Shown: positions 1 to 7,482 of the stretch, in pieces
Position numbering within the stretch: position 1 is the stretch's first letter
Layout of the letters: each line of letters starts with the position of its first letter
Origin: Clostridium tertium
GTDB lineage: Bacteria; Bacillota; Clostridia; Clostridiales; Clostridiaceae
Length of the DNA: 61,665 nt
Reading direction: 5' to 3'
Assembly (NCBI RefSeq): GCF_017873245.1
Contig: NZ_JAGGJY010000019.1
Coordinates: 1-61,665 of the forward strand
The notes under the pieces: generated by a model
Database searches by the model: none
What the model saw: the letters and a program-made list of their open reading frames with translations, nothing else
What the model was told of the DNA's origin: nothing
Program-made: the position numbers and the translations under genes

Positions 1-39
1 CTTAAGTAAAGTTAATAGGTATATTTTTAATACATACAC
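1..39 (-). CDS. possible start of a further element gene, cut by the window edge
   Basis: A GTG at 39-37 opens a frame that stays open to the edge and begins MYVLKIYLLTLLK, which is hydrophobic. A GAGGAG Shine-Dalgarno lies about 11 nt upstream, a slightly long spacing. It would be the next gene of the leftward element operon. Only 13 codons are visible, so this is tentative. Confidence 0.25.
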   Translation of the reverse strand, partial: MYVLKIYLLTLLK

Positions 40-85
40 TTCTATCTCAACTCCTCAACTTTCTTTCTAGCTTTATTAAATTCAT

Positions 86-364
86 TTATGCAGTTCTTTC
101 TATATCTTCACTTGCTATTATTTCTACATTGTTAAAATACCAATTTAAGCAATATCTCTTTAACTCTTCATGTTCTACAAATACTGGCATATTTTCTTCA
201 TCTATTTGTGTTACAAATTCTTTAGATTCACCACCTGTTAAATAGACATCTATCCAAGGATATCTTTCATCTATTTCAAAGCTTAATGTTCCAATTTCAA
301 CTACTAAAATTGTTGATTCCTCTATCTTTATATCTGTATCTGTTGTTTTTATCATCTTTGACAT
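86..364 (-). CDS. small hypothetical element protein
   Basis: A 92-residue acidic protein of the leftward phage operon. I chose the ATG at 364-362 because it starts 1 nt after the antirepressor stop (TAATATG) and has a GAGG site inside the end of that gene, so translation is probably coupled. The frame also extends upstream to a GTG at 379, which would place the start on the ribosome binding site. The sequence alternates beta-type hydrophobic segments and acidic stretches, with no membrane segment and no motif I recognise. Function unknown; an accessory of the early phage region is an inference from position. Confidence 0.6.
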   Translation of the reverse strand: MSKMIKTTDTDIKIEESTILVVEIGTLSFEIDERYPWIDVYLTGGESKEFVTQIDEENMPVFVEHEELKRYCLNWYFNNVEIIASEDIERTA

Positions 365-365
365 A

Positions 366-1151
366 TTAAAATTCCTCACTTTCTATCAATGGTAAAATAT
401 TATTTTTCTTTAATAATTCGTATATGAATAACCTTCCTTTTTGTGTCCACTTAGTAATCATATTCACATCTTTCATGCCATTTTTTCGAGTTATTGGTAT
501 AGTTTCAGAGTGTGTATATCCTTTAGCATGATATTTAGAATATAAAAGCCATTGTTCACCTATTTTATATTGAACTTTTAGTTCATGGAGTTTATCATTT
601 AATGCTTGTCCACTAAGTCCATAATCTTTAGCTATTTGTGTGATAGTTACAAGACCTTTATTTTTAAGAATAATATCTGTATAATCTGCTTTAGGTTTAA
701 GTTCTCCTATTATTTGCTTCTGTTGAGTATTTTCTAATCGAAGATTCTCTACTCTCTTATTTGCAATCTCTAAAGCTCTCTTCATTATCATTTCTGGGCT
801 ATTCCAAGCCTTTTCTACTTCTAAGAAGTATTTTCTAGCTTGTTTACCTTTTTCATTACGTTGTATCATTGCTATTTCTTTTGCCATGTCTAATTTGATT
901 TCATGATTAATGATAATTCCTTTAGCACTTCTTTGATTCGCTGACATTTTTTCAGCGTCGTCATTTTTGACTTCGCTTGAATTCTTATCATAGTAATGCA
1001 CCAAATAATCTTCACCTTTTGTAAATCCATACTCTGTCATTCTTTCAAACCATTTTGGATATTCTGTTCCAATATCTAAAAACTCATGAAGTTCTCTACC
1101 ACTTAATGTAATATCATTTTCATTTGTTTTAATTTTGATTAGTTCATTCAT
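366..1151 (-). CDS. phage antirepressor, AntA/AntB N-domain plus KilAC C-domain
   Basis: A 261-residue protein. Residues about 8-110 match the AntA/AntB pattern: SGRELHEFLDIGTEYPKWFERM, then a predicted helix region reading IKLDMAKEIAMIQRNEKGKQARKYF. Residues about 115-150 look like a coiled coil. Residues about 150-250 are a KilA-C type DNA-binding domain with the motifs LVTITQIAKDYGLS and KYHAKGYTHSET. Such proteins interfere with phage repressors or bind DNA directly to favour lytic growth. A strong AAGGAGG site precedes the ATG. It lies distal in the operon driven by the operator-promoter at 1878-1906, so the repressor encoded at 2003 would keep it silent in the lysogen (inference). Confidence 0.85.
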   Translation of the reverse strand: MNELIKIKTNENDITLSGRELHEFLDIGTEYPKWFERMTEYGFTKGEDYLVHYYDKNSSEVKNDDAEKMSANQRSAKGIIINHEIKLDMAKEIAMIQRNEKGKQARKYFLEVEKAWNSPEMIMKRALEIANKRVENLRLENTQQKQIIGELKPKADYTDIILKNKGLVTITQIAKDYGLSGQALNDKLHELKVQYKIGEQWLLYSKYHAKGYTHSETIPITRKNGMKDVNMITKWTQKGRLFIYELLKKNNILPLIESEEF

Positions 1152-1183
1152 TTTCCATCCTCCTTAATTTTTATTCTGTAAAG

Positions 1184-1360
1184 TTAGAAGATATTGCCTA
1201 TATTATCCTCTAACCATTCATCTAATTTAGATAAAATTATTTTCTTTTCCCTTCCTACTTTAATTGCGGGGAAGTCTTTAGCTCTTGTTAATTGCCTTGC
1301 TTTATCTATGCTTATATCTAGCATTTCTGATAATTCTTTTGTATTTATTACTTTTTTCAT
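1184..1360 (-). CDS. excisionase/MerR-type helix-turn-helix protein
   Basis: A 58-residue winged-helix DNA-binding protein with the pattern VINTKELSEMLDISIDKARQLTRAKDFPAIKVGREKKI, which is the excisionase/DNA-binding domain layout (helix-turn-helix, then a beta wing ending in a basic strand). The ATG at 1360 sits 6 nt after an AAGGGGG site; a second ATG two codons upstream is too close to that site. Candidate roles are directionality factor for the integrase or regulator of the early operon; sequence alone does not separate them. Confidence 0.7.
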   Translation of the reverse strand: MKKVINTKELSEMLDISIDKARQLTRAKDFPAIKVGREKKIILSKLDEWLEDNIGNIF

Positions 1361-1377
1361 ACCCATCCCCCTTGAAC

Positions 1378-1602
1378 TTAATATTTCATTAAATTATTAT
1401 TTAAGCTTTCTATTAGTTCATTCCAACCTAACAACTCATTTGGTGTAGTTCCTAAAGCTAGACTTAATCTTATAATCTTACTCTCGGTTGCTTCATATTT
1501 ACCTCTTTCTAATTCAGATAAATAAGATTGACTTATAGATGAGATGTTACTTAACTTCTTTAATGAAATATTCTTTTCTTTTCTTATCTGTCTCAATCTC
1601 AT
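1378..1602 (-). CDS. small Xre-family regulator (Cro-like)
   Basis: A 74-residue protein made almost entirely of a lambda-repressor-type helix-turn-helix: LRQIRKEKNISLKKLSNISSISQSYLSELERGKYEATESKIIRLSLAL. An AAGGAG site is 7 nt upstream of the ATG. A perfect 13-bp palindrome (1628-1640) lies 26 nt upstream, matching the operator found in the main promoter, so the gene may be subject to or part of the same switch. Second gene of the leftward early operon. Confidence 0.75.
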   Translation of the reverse strand: MRLRQIRKEKNISLKKLSNISSISQSYLSELERGKYEATESKIIRLSLALGTTPNELLGWNELIESLNNNLMKY

Positions 1603-1627
1603 TTAGCAATCTCCTTGCTAACTAAAA

Positions 1628-1640
1628 TCTCGTAACGAGA
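1628..1640. promoter_or_regulatory. second operator-like palindrome
   Basis: A perfect palindrome, TCTCGTAACGAGA, with the same half-site (TCTCGT) as the palindrome in the main early promoter. It lies between the two small Xre genes and is embedded in a longer imperfect inverted repeat (ACTAAA...TTTAGT). It could be a second binding site for the element repressor, or a small RNA hairpin in the transcript. Confidence 0.6.
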
Positions 1641-1644
1641 ATAT

Positions 1645-1845
1645 TTAGTTAAAAAAAATTTCATCTACTGTTAGTTCTGGGTCATAATTCTTAAGTATAT
1701 CAGTATACGCAATCATTTCGCTTTTAGTAAAATCACCCTCGCCTTTTTCTTTTTTTCTTAATGTTTTTCTCGATATACCTAATTTATCAGCTACTAATTC
1801 TTGTGGAATAGCATATCCACGTCTTAAGAATAAAACTTTGCTCAT
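1645..1845 (-). CDS. small Xre-family regulator, first gene of the early operon
   Basis: A 66-residue DNA-binding protein with a helix-turn-helix (IPQELVADKLGISRKTLRKKEKGEG) and an acidic C-terminus. It is the promoter-proximal gene transcribed away from the repressor at 2003, the position of Cro in many temperate phages. The start ATG has a GAGAGGTG site. The promoter at 1878-1906 lies about 30-60 nt upstream. Confidence 0.75.
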   Translation of the reverse strand: MSKVLFLRRGYAIPQELVADKLGISRKTLRKKEKGEGDFTKSEMIAYTDILKNYDPELTVDEIFFN

Positions 1846-1877
1846 TTTCTCACCTCTCTTTCTGTGACTATGATTTA

Positions 1878-1906
1878 ATTATATTCTCGTTATGAGAATA
1901 TGTCAA
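1878..1906 (-). promoter_or_regulatory. early leftward promoter with operator in its spacer
   Basis: Read on the minus strand this is TTGACA (1906-1901), a 17-bp spacer, and TATAAT (1883-1878), a perfect sigma-A promoter. The spacer is filled by the palindrome TTCTCGTTATGAGAA (1884-1898). A repressor bound there would block polymerase directly. The half-site TCTCGT recurs at 1628-1640. The likely ligand is the CI-like protein encoded at 2003-2368 (inference). Confidence 0.8.
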
Positions 1907-2002
1907 CCCATTAAAAGAAATTTTTTCTCTTTTTGTGAACTTTAATTATAAATAATCGCAAATTGTATATAATATAGTTAAGGTTATGAATGAGGTGTAA
2001 AC

Positions 2003-2368
2003 ATGAATATTGAAAGTTTAAATACTTTTGGCAAGAGATTAAAATTCCTTTTAGAGCTAAAAGAAATTAAAAACAAAGAGTTGGCAAACGCTTTAAATCT
2101 AGCACCTAATAGTATCAGCTCATATTTAAGTGATCAAAGAAGTCCTGATTTAAAAACACTTACTAAAATTGCTGATTATTTAAATGTAAACTCTGATTTT
2201 TTACTAATGAGAAGTGATGATTATAGTACTTACTTAAAGACAAATTACAAAGGCCAAGAAATTGTTATTGAATTTAACGATAACAAATTGATTTTGACAG
2301 ATAAGCAAATCAAGGATTTATTAGAAAAACTTGATAGTGTCGGCTTCGATATAAAGAAGCTATTATAA
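2003..2368 (+). CDS. CI-like repressor, Xre family
   Basis: A 121-residue protein. The N-terminal half (about residues 9-68) is a helix-turn-helix: FGKRLKFLLELKEIKNKELA, then NLAPNSISSYLSDQRSPDLKTL. The C-terminal half is short and lacks the Ser-Lys peptidase domain of LexA/CI, so induction by self-cleavage is unlikely. It is transcribed divergently from the early operon, with a GAGGTG site upstream of the ATG and a TATAAT at 1970-1975. It probably maintains lysogeny by binding the operator at 1884-1898; the antirepressor at 366-1151 is a candidate antagonist. Confidence 0.8.
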   Translation: MNIESLNTFGKRLKFLLELKEIKNKELANALNLAPNSISSYLSDQRSPDLKTLTKIADYLNVNSDFLLMRSDDYSTYLKTNYKGQEIVIEFNDNKLILTDKQIKDLLEKLDSVGFDIKKLL

Positions 2369-2496
2369 TTTTTAAAAAGTAACTTTCAAAAGTTACCTAG
2401 GAAAATATTAACATTGTTGGTATTTTCCATATTTTTTACATTTTAAGAGAACATATGTTCTTTTACGGTATACCGATATTTTAAAGGGGGATTATT

Positions 2497-2616
2497 ATGG
2501 TCATTCTAAGTAAAATTAAATCTATCACAATAGATGGAAAGTTAATATATATAAAAGGAGATGGATCAAATGAAAAAGTCGACAAAGAAAGGGAATGGAG
2601 AAGGAAGTATAAGTAA
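2497..2616 (+). CDS. possible 39-residue peptide overlapping the integrase start
   Basis: An ATG with a strong AAAGGGGG site (spacing 6) opens a 39-codon frame (MVILSKIKSITIDGKLIYIK...) that runs through the integrase ribosome binding site and ends 47 nt inside the integrase gene in another frame. The strong initiation signal makes translation plausible. It may be a coupling leader or a short DNA-binding peptide. No family is recognised. Confidence 0.4.
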   Translation: MVILSKIKSITIDGKLIYIKGDGSNEKVDKEREWRRKYK

Positions 2617-3754
2617 AATAGAGAAGAATGGGAAAATGGTATGGAAAGGAACTATATCAATAGGATATGATGAAAATGGTAAACTAAAAAGAAAAGTTTT
2701 CTATGGAAATACCAAAATTGAAGTGGTCGATAAAATAGCAGAATTTAAAGCTAGACAAAATCTTGATGATATTCCTAATGATGATAAAATAACTTTTGAA
2801 GAATGGTTTTATAACTATTTATTTCAATTTAGAGTACATGATATGAAACCTTCTACTTTTGATAGATATTATGGAATCTATTCAAATTATGTTTTAAATT
2901 CTCAAATAGGTAAAAAGAAGTTGATTGATTTAAGGACAATAGATTTTCAAAAGTATTATACTGCACTATTAAAAACTAAACCTGTAAGTACTGTTAAAAG
3001 TATAAATAGATATGTATCAACTTGTATAAATGAAGCAGTTAGACAAGGATATATCAGTAAAAATTACACGGTAAATGTGAGGTTGCCAAAGGCTGACGAA
3101 AATGAAACCATAAATGTTTTATCCATAGATGAGCAGAAACGGTTTGTTAATTATATAAATACTGCAGATGTTGAATTGAAGAATTTTTTCATTTTAGCTC
3201 TAGGAACTGGTATGAGACAAGGAGAAATAATGGGATTAAAATGGAAAGATATAAATTTTAAAGATAGAGCTATTAAAATCACAAGGTCTTTAAAGAAGGT
3301 TACATTTATAGATGCAGATGGAACCAGACGAAGTGAATATATAGAGCAAACTCCTAAAACTAAATCATCTATAAGAGAAATTCCTATAAGTGAAAGCGTA
3401 TATAAATGTCTTAAGGATCAAGAGAAAAAGCAAAAATTAAATAAACTATATATAGATAACTCTATCTACATAGAAAGTGATTATGTCTTTACAGACAAAA
3501 TAGGAAATACTATAGATAAAAATAAACCCAATAGGCATTTTAGAGCTATATTGAAAGAACTTAAAATTAATCCTATAAAATTTCATAGTCTTAGACATAC
3601 TTTTGCAACTAGATTATTTGAAAAAGATGTTCCTGTTAAAACTGTTCAGGCATTATTGGGTCATAAAGATATTAATACAACAATGAATATCTACACTCAC
3701 GTTATGAAAGAGCAGAAAGAAAAAGCTATAAATATACTAGATGATATAATTTAG
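2570..3754 (+). CDS. tyrosine recombinase (integrase)
   Basis: A phage/ICE-type integrase of 394 residues. Order: N-terminal arm-binding domain (about 1-60, GEGSISKIEKNGKMVWKGTI, the AP2-like layout), SAM-like core-binding domain (about 75-165, TFEEWFYNYLF...), catalytic domain (about 185-390). Catalytic residues are visible: Arg in GTGMRQGEIMGLKW, the HSLRHTFAT box (His and Arg), the LGHKDINTTMNIYTH box with the nucleophilic Tyr. The ATG at 2570 lies 9 nt after AAAGGAG; the ATG at 2561 abuts the site and is unlikely. The gene reads toward the tRNA fragment at 3889-3909, its presumed integration target. Confidence 0.92.
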   Translation: MKKSTKKGNGEGSISKIEKNGKMVWKGTISIGYDENGKLKRKVFYGNTKIEVVDKIAEFKARQNLDDIPNDDKITFEEWFYNYLFQFRVHDMKPSTFDRYYGIYSNYVLNSQIGKKKLIDLRTIDFQKYYTALLKTKPVSTVKSINRYVSTCINEAVRQGYISKNYTVNVRLPKADENETINVLSIDEQKRFVNYINTADVELKNFFILALGTGMRQGEIMGLKWKDINFKDRAIKITRSLKKVTFIDADGTRRSEYIEQTPKTKSSIREIPISESVYKCLKDQEKKQKLNKLYIDNSIYIESDYVFTDKIGNTIDKNKPNRHFRAILKELKINPIKFHSLRHTFATRLFEKDVPVKTVQALLGHKDINTTMNIYTHVMKEQKEKAINILDDII

Positions 3755-3773
3755 GGTGCAACTAGGGTGCAAC
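3752..3773. repeat. 11-bp tandem direct repeat after the integrase
   Basis: Two abutting copies of TAGGGTGCAAC; the first overlaps the integrase stop codon. Tandem 10-12 bp repeats beside an attachment site are typical arm-type binding sites for integrases with this N-terminal domain. The function is inferred from position and spacing. Confidence 0.6.
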
Positions 3774-3888
3774 GGAATGAGTTCTTTATAAATAATTATA
3801 AATATATATAACTACTCTAAAGCCTTACAAATACTTGTATTAGCGTATAATCCAAGTGTTAAGAAGGCATATGAAATATATATCAGGA

Positions 3889-3909
3889 CAAATCCCTCTG
3901 CCGGCACCA
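3889..3909 (+). other. attachment-site core: 3' end of a tRNA
   Basis: The 21 nt run from position C56 of the T loop to the CCA end of a tRNA: the loop remnant CAAAT, the T-stem strand CCCTC, the acceptor strand TGCCGGC, the discriminator A and an encoded CCA. The 5' part of a tRNA is absent upstream; the sequence before C56 cannot form the T stem. The implied tRNA starts GCCGGCA, which fits a leucine-type tRNA but is not proof. A terminator follows almost immediately. Confidence 0.7.
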
Positions 3910-3911
3910 AT

Positions 3912-3957
3912 AAGCACTTAAACTCTTGTAACTCAAGATTTAAGTGCTTTATTTTTT
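3912..3957 (+). terminator. terminator of the host tRNA
   Basis: An 11-bp perfect stem (AAGCACTTAAA with its complement) is extended by an inner CTTG/CAAG pair and followed by a T-rich tail. It begins 3 nt after the encoded CCA, the usual place of a tRNA transcription terminator. Confidence 0.8.
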
Positions 3958-4036
3958 ATATTTAATTCATCATAAAACAAATTTAGAAATTATCTATACC
4001 AAATTGTATAAATATGGTTACTACATAAATATAATT

Positions 4037-4879
4037 AAGTAACTACTATATCCCCCACTCCACTTTAAGCTTATTAACTATTTTCATCATTTCTCCATCA
4101 TCTTTTGCTATATCGGGATGATATACCTTTGCTAAAGTTTTATATATTTTCTTATACTTGTCCCTATCCGCTTCATTGTAGTTACTATATTTACTTTTAT
4201 GGTAACTACTATCAGAATTATAACTTTTGTAGTTACTTTTAAAATCTTCATAGTAACTACGTTGTTGTTCTTTATCTGATTCATATTGTCTTTTTATTTG
4301 TTCTAGCATTTCCTTATTTCTAAGTACACCAAAAACATCATAACATTTATCATAAGAGTTAATACCATATATTTTCTGAAATCTTTCTTTATCTTTTAAA
4401 TATTTATTAATTATTTTTTCGTGTTTTTTGTGAGTTTTATATTCATTTGTTTTCTTATGTTCTTCCTCTATTCCTTCAACTAACGGATTAAGTTTTTTAT
4501 ATATCATTTTACAAAGCTGTTCTTCTGTTATCCCGATTGATTCACATTTATTATTTAAATTGCAATAATCACCTATCCATGTATCAGAATTAGTAGCAAT
4601 TTCATAATATTCAATTGTACCTAAACTCCATTGTTTCTTTTTAACCTTACCATTTTCCCTATAACTCTTATGAATACTTATTTTATAAGCCTTCTTTATA
4701 GATCTTTTAAATCTACCCCCTGTATATTCATACCCATAATATCCACAATTAACACCATATTTAACTGATGATGTATAATATGCCTCAAGTTCTTTGTATT
4801 CTCCATAAGTATTTTCTTTTTTAAGTTTTATTTCTTGTATTACACAATACACTTTATATCCCCCTCCTCGTAGTTACTT
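4037..4879. repeat. alternating inverted octamer family (GTAGTTAC / GTAACTAC)
   Basis: Exact copies start at 4039, 4178, 4202, 4229, 4253 and 4870 and alternate strictly in orientation along the strand. Variants lie at 4016-4024 and 4894-4902. The outer pair forms a 10-bp inverted repeat (4037-4046 and 4870-4879) bracketing the J-domain-like gene; the inner four are spaced 24-27 bp inside its coding region. Neighbouring copies can pair as small hairpins. Whether they are protein-binding sites or remnants of a repeat expansion is unknown. Confidence 0.6.
4046..4852 (-). CDS. J-domain-like protein with a Ser/Tyr/Lys-rich linker
   Basis: A 268-residue protein that starts at a GTG 7 nt after GGAGGGGG. 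Residues about 1-120 are a Tyr- and Lys-rich region I do not recognise. Residues about 120-195 are charged and helical. Residues about 197-232 are a low-complexity Ser/Tyr/Asn linker. The last ~36 residues resemble a J domain core (YKKIYKTLAKVYHPDIAKDDGEMMKIVNKL), with the HPD loop present; a J domain would recruit DnaK. The linker DNA contains four alternating copies of the octamer GTAGTTAC or its complement, which also occurs at both ends of the gene. It stands alone, just outside the attachment site. Function unknown. Confidence 0.65.
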   Translation of the reverse strand: MYCVIQEIKLKKENTYGEYKELEAYYTSSVKYGVNCGYYGYEYTGGRFKRSIKKAYKISIHKSYRENGKVKKKQWSLGTIEYYEIATNSDTWIGDYCNLNNKCESIGITEEQLCKMIYKKLNPLVEGIEEEHKKTNEYKTHKKHEKIINKYLKDKERFQKIYGINSYDKCYDVFGVLRNKEMLEQIKRQYESDKEQQRSYYEDFKSNYKSYNSDSSYHKSKYSNYNEADRDKYKKIYKTLAKVYHPDIAKDDGEMMKIVNKLKVEWGI

Positions 4880-5045
4880 TAATATAATTTTTAGTAGCTA
4901 CTCTATACTATATAAATATGCAATAAAACTTCCTATTTAATTTAATTATCTTATTTTTTAAATAATTGGGGGCTACTATATAAGCTTTCTTCATAAACAA
5001 ATAAATATTTTTAAAATTGTTTATTGACTATATTATTATGCACAA

Positions 5046-5073
5046 AAAAGGGACTCTTTCTAGAATCCCTTTT
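5046..5073 (-). terminator. terminator after the patatin gene
   Basis: An 8-bp stem (AAAAGGGA/TCCCTTTT) with a run of T on the minus strand, directly downstream of the gene ending at 5096. Confidence 0.8.
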
Positions 5074-5095
5074 ATCAATCTATTATCAAAAGTTG

Positions 5096-5995
5096 TTATT
5101 CTTTTTCTCTATTATACTTATCCTTAATAATGTTAATAATTAAAGGAGCTAATTTTATCATAGAATCTCTATAACCTAATTCAATATTGTCAATTAACTT
5201 ACTTTTGTTCATCATTACGCTTCCAGCTCCATTAACTAATTCTATCTTTTTAGATGGATATATTTCTATGATTTTATTTTTATCGAATCCTTCTTTGTTT
5301 AACCTATCCTTATTTGATAAGCCTACAACAATTATTAAATCACAATCATAGTTCTTTAATGGTGCTATTGGAATATTATCAATATTATTTTTAGAGTACT
5401 CTGGTGACTTAATTCCTCCATCTGCATATCTATTATTTTCTATTTTTATAGGACTAAAGATTATTGGTATAGCACAAGATGCTAAAACTATATTCAATAT
5501 TTCTTCATTACTATATTCATTTAACTTGAAGTATTCTGGACTTTCTTTATCTATATTATATGCACATGCATAGATATCTCTATTGTGCATATTTATAGTT
5601 TCTATATTTACATACTCCTTTATAAAATTTTCTATACCTATTTGTGATAAAAGTCCTATATCATTGTTTTTTATTTGCTCTATTATACTCTTCTCATAAT
5701 TACCATGAGTAATAGTCTTTATAAGTTCCGGTATTTTTATACTCCTAGTTCTTTCTTGTAACCTTATAAATCTAGAATATGTTATACTACTCCAACTATC
5801 TTTTATAATTTTTCTATCATTCATAGCAAATAACAAAGCATTCACAGATCCTACAGAAGTTCCTGATATAACTTTTACATTATCTACCAATTTCAACTCC
5901 CATAATGTTTTAAAAACTCCTGCTTCATAAGATCCCTTAGCTCCGCCTCCAGAAAGTACAAGCCCAATTTTAAAGTCTTCTAACAAACTACCCAT
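5096..5995 (-). CDS. patatin-like phospholipase
   Basis: A 299-residue bacterial patatin-family lipid acyl hydrolase. The oxyanion-hole motif GGGAKGSYEAG is at residues 16-26, the nucleophile elbow G-T-S-V-G puts the catalytic Ser at 47, and the D-G-G motif (YADGG) supplies the Asp near residue 192. The ATG at 5995 follows an AGAGAGG site; an in-frame ATG nine codons upstream has none. No signal peptide is seen, so the protein is cytoplasmic or peripheral. Substrate unknown. Single-gene unit with its own terminator at 5046-5073. Confidence 0.88.
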   Translation of the reverse strand: MGSLLEDFKIGLVLSGGGAKGSYEAGVFKTLWELKLVDNVKVISGTSVGSVNALLFAMNDRKIIKDSWSSITYSRFIRLQERTRSIKIPELIKTITHGNYEKSIIEQIKNNDIGLLSQIGIENFIKEYVNIETINMHNRDIYACAYNIDKESPEYFKLNEYSNEEILNIVLASCAIPIIFSPIKIENNRYADGGIKSPEYSKNNIDNIPIAPLKNYDCDLIIVVGLSNKDRLNKEGFDKNKIIEIYPSKKIELVNGAGSVMMNKSKLIDNIELGYRDSMIKLAPLIINIIKDKYNREKE

Positions 5996-6142
5996 CTTAA
6001 CCTCTCTTAGTAAAATTATCACTATATATTGTAAATATGTAATGTGTTTTCTTAATTAATTGAATTATATAATATCGATATTACATCAGTAAATATTTAT
6101 TATTTATATTTTTTAACATTGTATATTTATTTTATAATACTA

Positions 6143-6167
6143 AAGGGGCTATATAAAAACGCCCCTT
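6143..6167 (-). terminator. probable terminator after the sugar dehydrogenase gene
   Basis: A 7-bp GC-rich stem (AAGGGGC/GCCCCTT) with an 11-nt loop, downstream of the gene ending at 6217. The T-run is weak on both strands. Confidence 0.55.
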
Positions 6168-6216
6168 AATTTAAAATGTATAATTTATTGTTCGAAATTC
6201 AATTGTTCTTTCTAAC

Positions 6217-7317
6217 TTAACTAGGAATTAATCTTATAATTTTATCATCCGAAGTATTAATACTTCCTCTTCCATCCCTATTACTTGTTGTAATATAAAT
6301 AGATCCATCTTTACTCTGAACAACCTCACGTAATCGTCCGTATTTATTTTTAAATAATAAGTCTATGTTATTTACAGCTGTCCCATTTGAATCTAATGAT
6401 ATTACAATTAACTGTTCTCCACGTAAATTAGCCACTAGTAATTTCCCTAACCATGGGCCTTTATTTATAAAAGTCATTCCTGATGGTGCCCATGTAATAT
6501 TTCCACTTTGAATCAATGGCAATTGTGCTTTTATTTCATTAGAAATTTCATCCCCCTGAACTAAAGGCCACCCATAATTAGCTCCAGGTTTTATAATATT
6601 TATCTCATCATGTGCTGTTTGTCCATGCTCTGATTCATATAACACATTATTTGAATTCCATGCTAACCCTTGTGGATTCCTATGCCCTAAACTATAAATT
6701 GGTGAATTTTTAATTGGATTATCCCCAGGAATACTTCCATCTAACTCTATCCTTAATATCTTTCCTGCTAAACTTCTAACATCCTGTGCTAAATTGGGGT
6801 TTCCTGCATCTCCTGTTGTTATATATAACTTATTATCTTCGCCTATCTTTATACGTCCCCCATTATGAATTTCTCCACCTGGAATTCTATCTAGAATAAT
6901 TTTATCAATAAATGCTTTATTATTTCTTTCAATTAACCTAACTACTCGATTATAAATTTTATTTTCTTCTAAATATGAATGCATTACATAAATATAATTA
7001 TTCTCCAAATGATTTGGATCTAGTGCAATTCCCATCAAGCCACCTTCCCCTCTACTGATAAAAGGTGAAGTAAACATAATTAATGGTTCTTCCTTAAGTT
7101 TACCATTTTCAATTACCTTAACTGTACCTGATCTTTCTGTAAAATATATTTTACCTTCATTACTTATGTCTATAGCCCAAGGAACAAATAAGTTTTCTGC
7201 TATAACCTCTATTTTATATGGAAATTCTTTTGATGAAGATAATTCAGCTTTTGTATTCTTCACATTTTCACTACGAGATAACATATTAGATAAAACACTA
7301 TATATTATTCTTTTCAT
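6217..7317 (-). CDS. PQQ-type glucose/sorbosone dehydrogenase family protein
   Basis: A 366-residue six-bladed beta-propeller of the GSDH/YliI (aldose sugar dehydrogenase) family. Family motifs are visible: FVPWAIDIS at the first blade, GEGGLMGIALDPN, EIHNGGRIKIG, YSLGHRNPQGLAW, and EHGQTAHDEINIIKPGANYGWP. Family members oxidise aldoses with PQQ, but an anaerobe need not make PQQ, so the cofactor and the activity are open. The ATG at 7317 is 8 nt after GGAGG; the upstream ATG at 7332 overlaps that site. No convincing export signal is seen. Confidence 0.85.
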   Translation of the reverse strand: MKRIIYSVLSNMLSRSENVKNTKAELSSSKEFPYKIEVIAENLFVPWAIDISNEGKIYFTERSGTVKVIENGKLKEEPLIMFTSPFISRGEGGLMGIALDPNHLENNYIYVMHSYLEENKIYNRVVRLIERNNKAFIDKIILDRIPGGEIHNGGRIKIGEDNKLYITTGDAGNPNLAQDVRSLAGKILRIELDGSIPGDNPIKNSPIYSLGHRNPQGLAWNSNNVLYESEHGQTAHDEINIIKPGANYGWPLVQGDEISNEIKAQLPLIQSGNITWAPSGMTFINKGPWLGKLLVANLRGEQLIVISLDSNGTAVNNIDLLFKNKYGRLREVVQSKDGSIYITTSNRDGRGSINTSDDKIIRLIPS

Positions 7318-7482
7318 AGCAACATCCTCCATATTATAATTAACACTTTCTTTATAATATGAATATATAACTATATTGCATCATCTTTTATTGCATATTA
7401 CAAATATATATTTTCTTGTATTTAAAAATATAAATAGAAATTAAATCTCTACCTTTTAACACAAACTTTAATATAATTGACC

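Larger units (their letters stand above)
1..3909. mobile_element. right end of an integrated prophage or related element (lysogeny and integration module)
   Basis: The block combines an antirepressor, an excisionase-like protein, two small Xre regulators, a divergent repressor with operator, and a tyrosine integrase reading toward a tRNA 3'-end fragment. This is the standard order of a temperate phage lysogeny module beside its attachment site. The fragment at 3889-3909 is followed within 3 nt by a strong terminator, so it looks like the displaced native end of the host tRNA. The chromosome would then lie to the right, and the rest of the element with the restored tRNA off the left edge. No structural, replication or lysis genes are in view, so whether it is a full phage cannot be judged. 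Confidence 0.75.

Noticed and set aside
3840..3909. A complete tRNA gene ending at 3909
   Set aside because: Only positions C56 to CCA fit; the preceding bases cannot form the T stem, anticodon arm or acceptor 5' strand.
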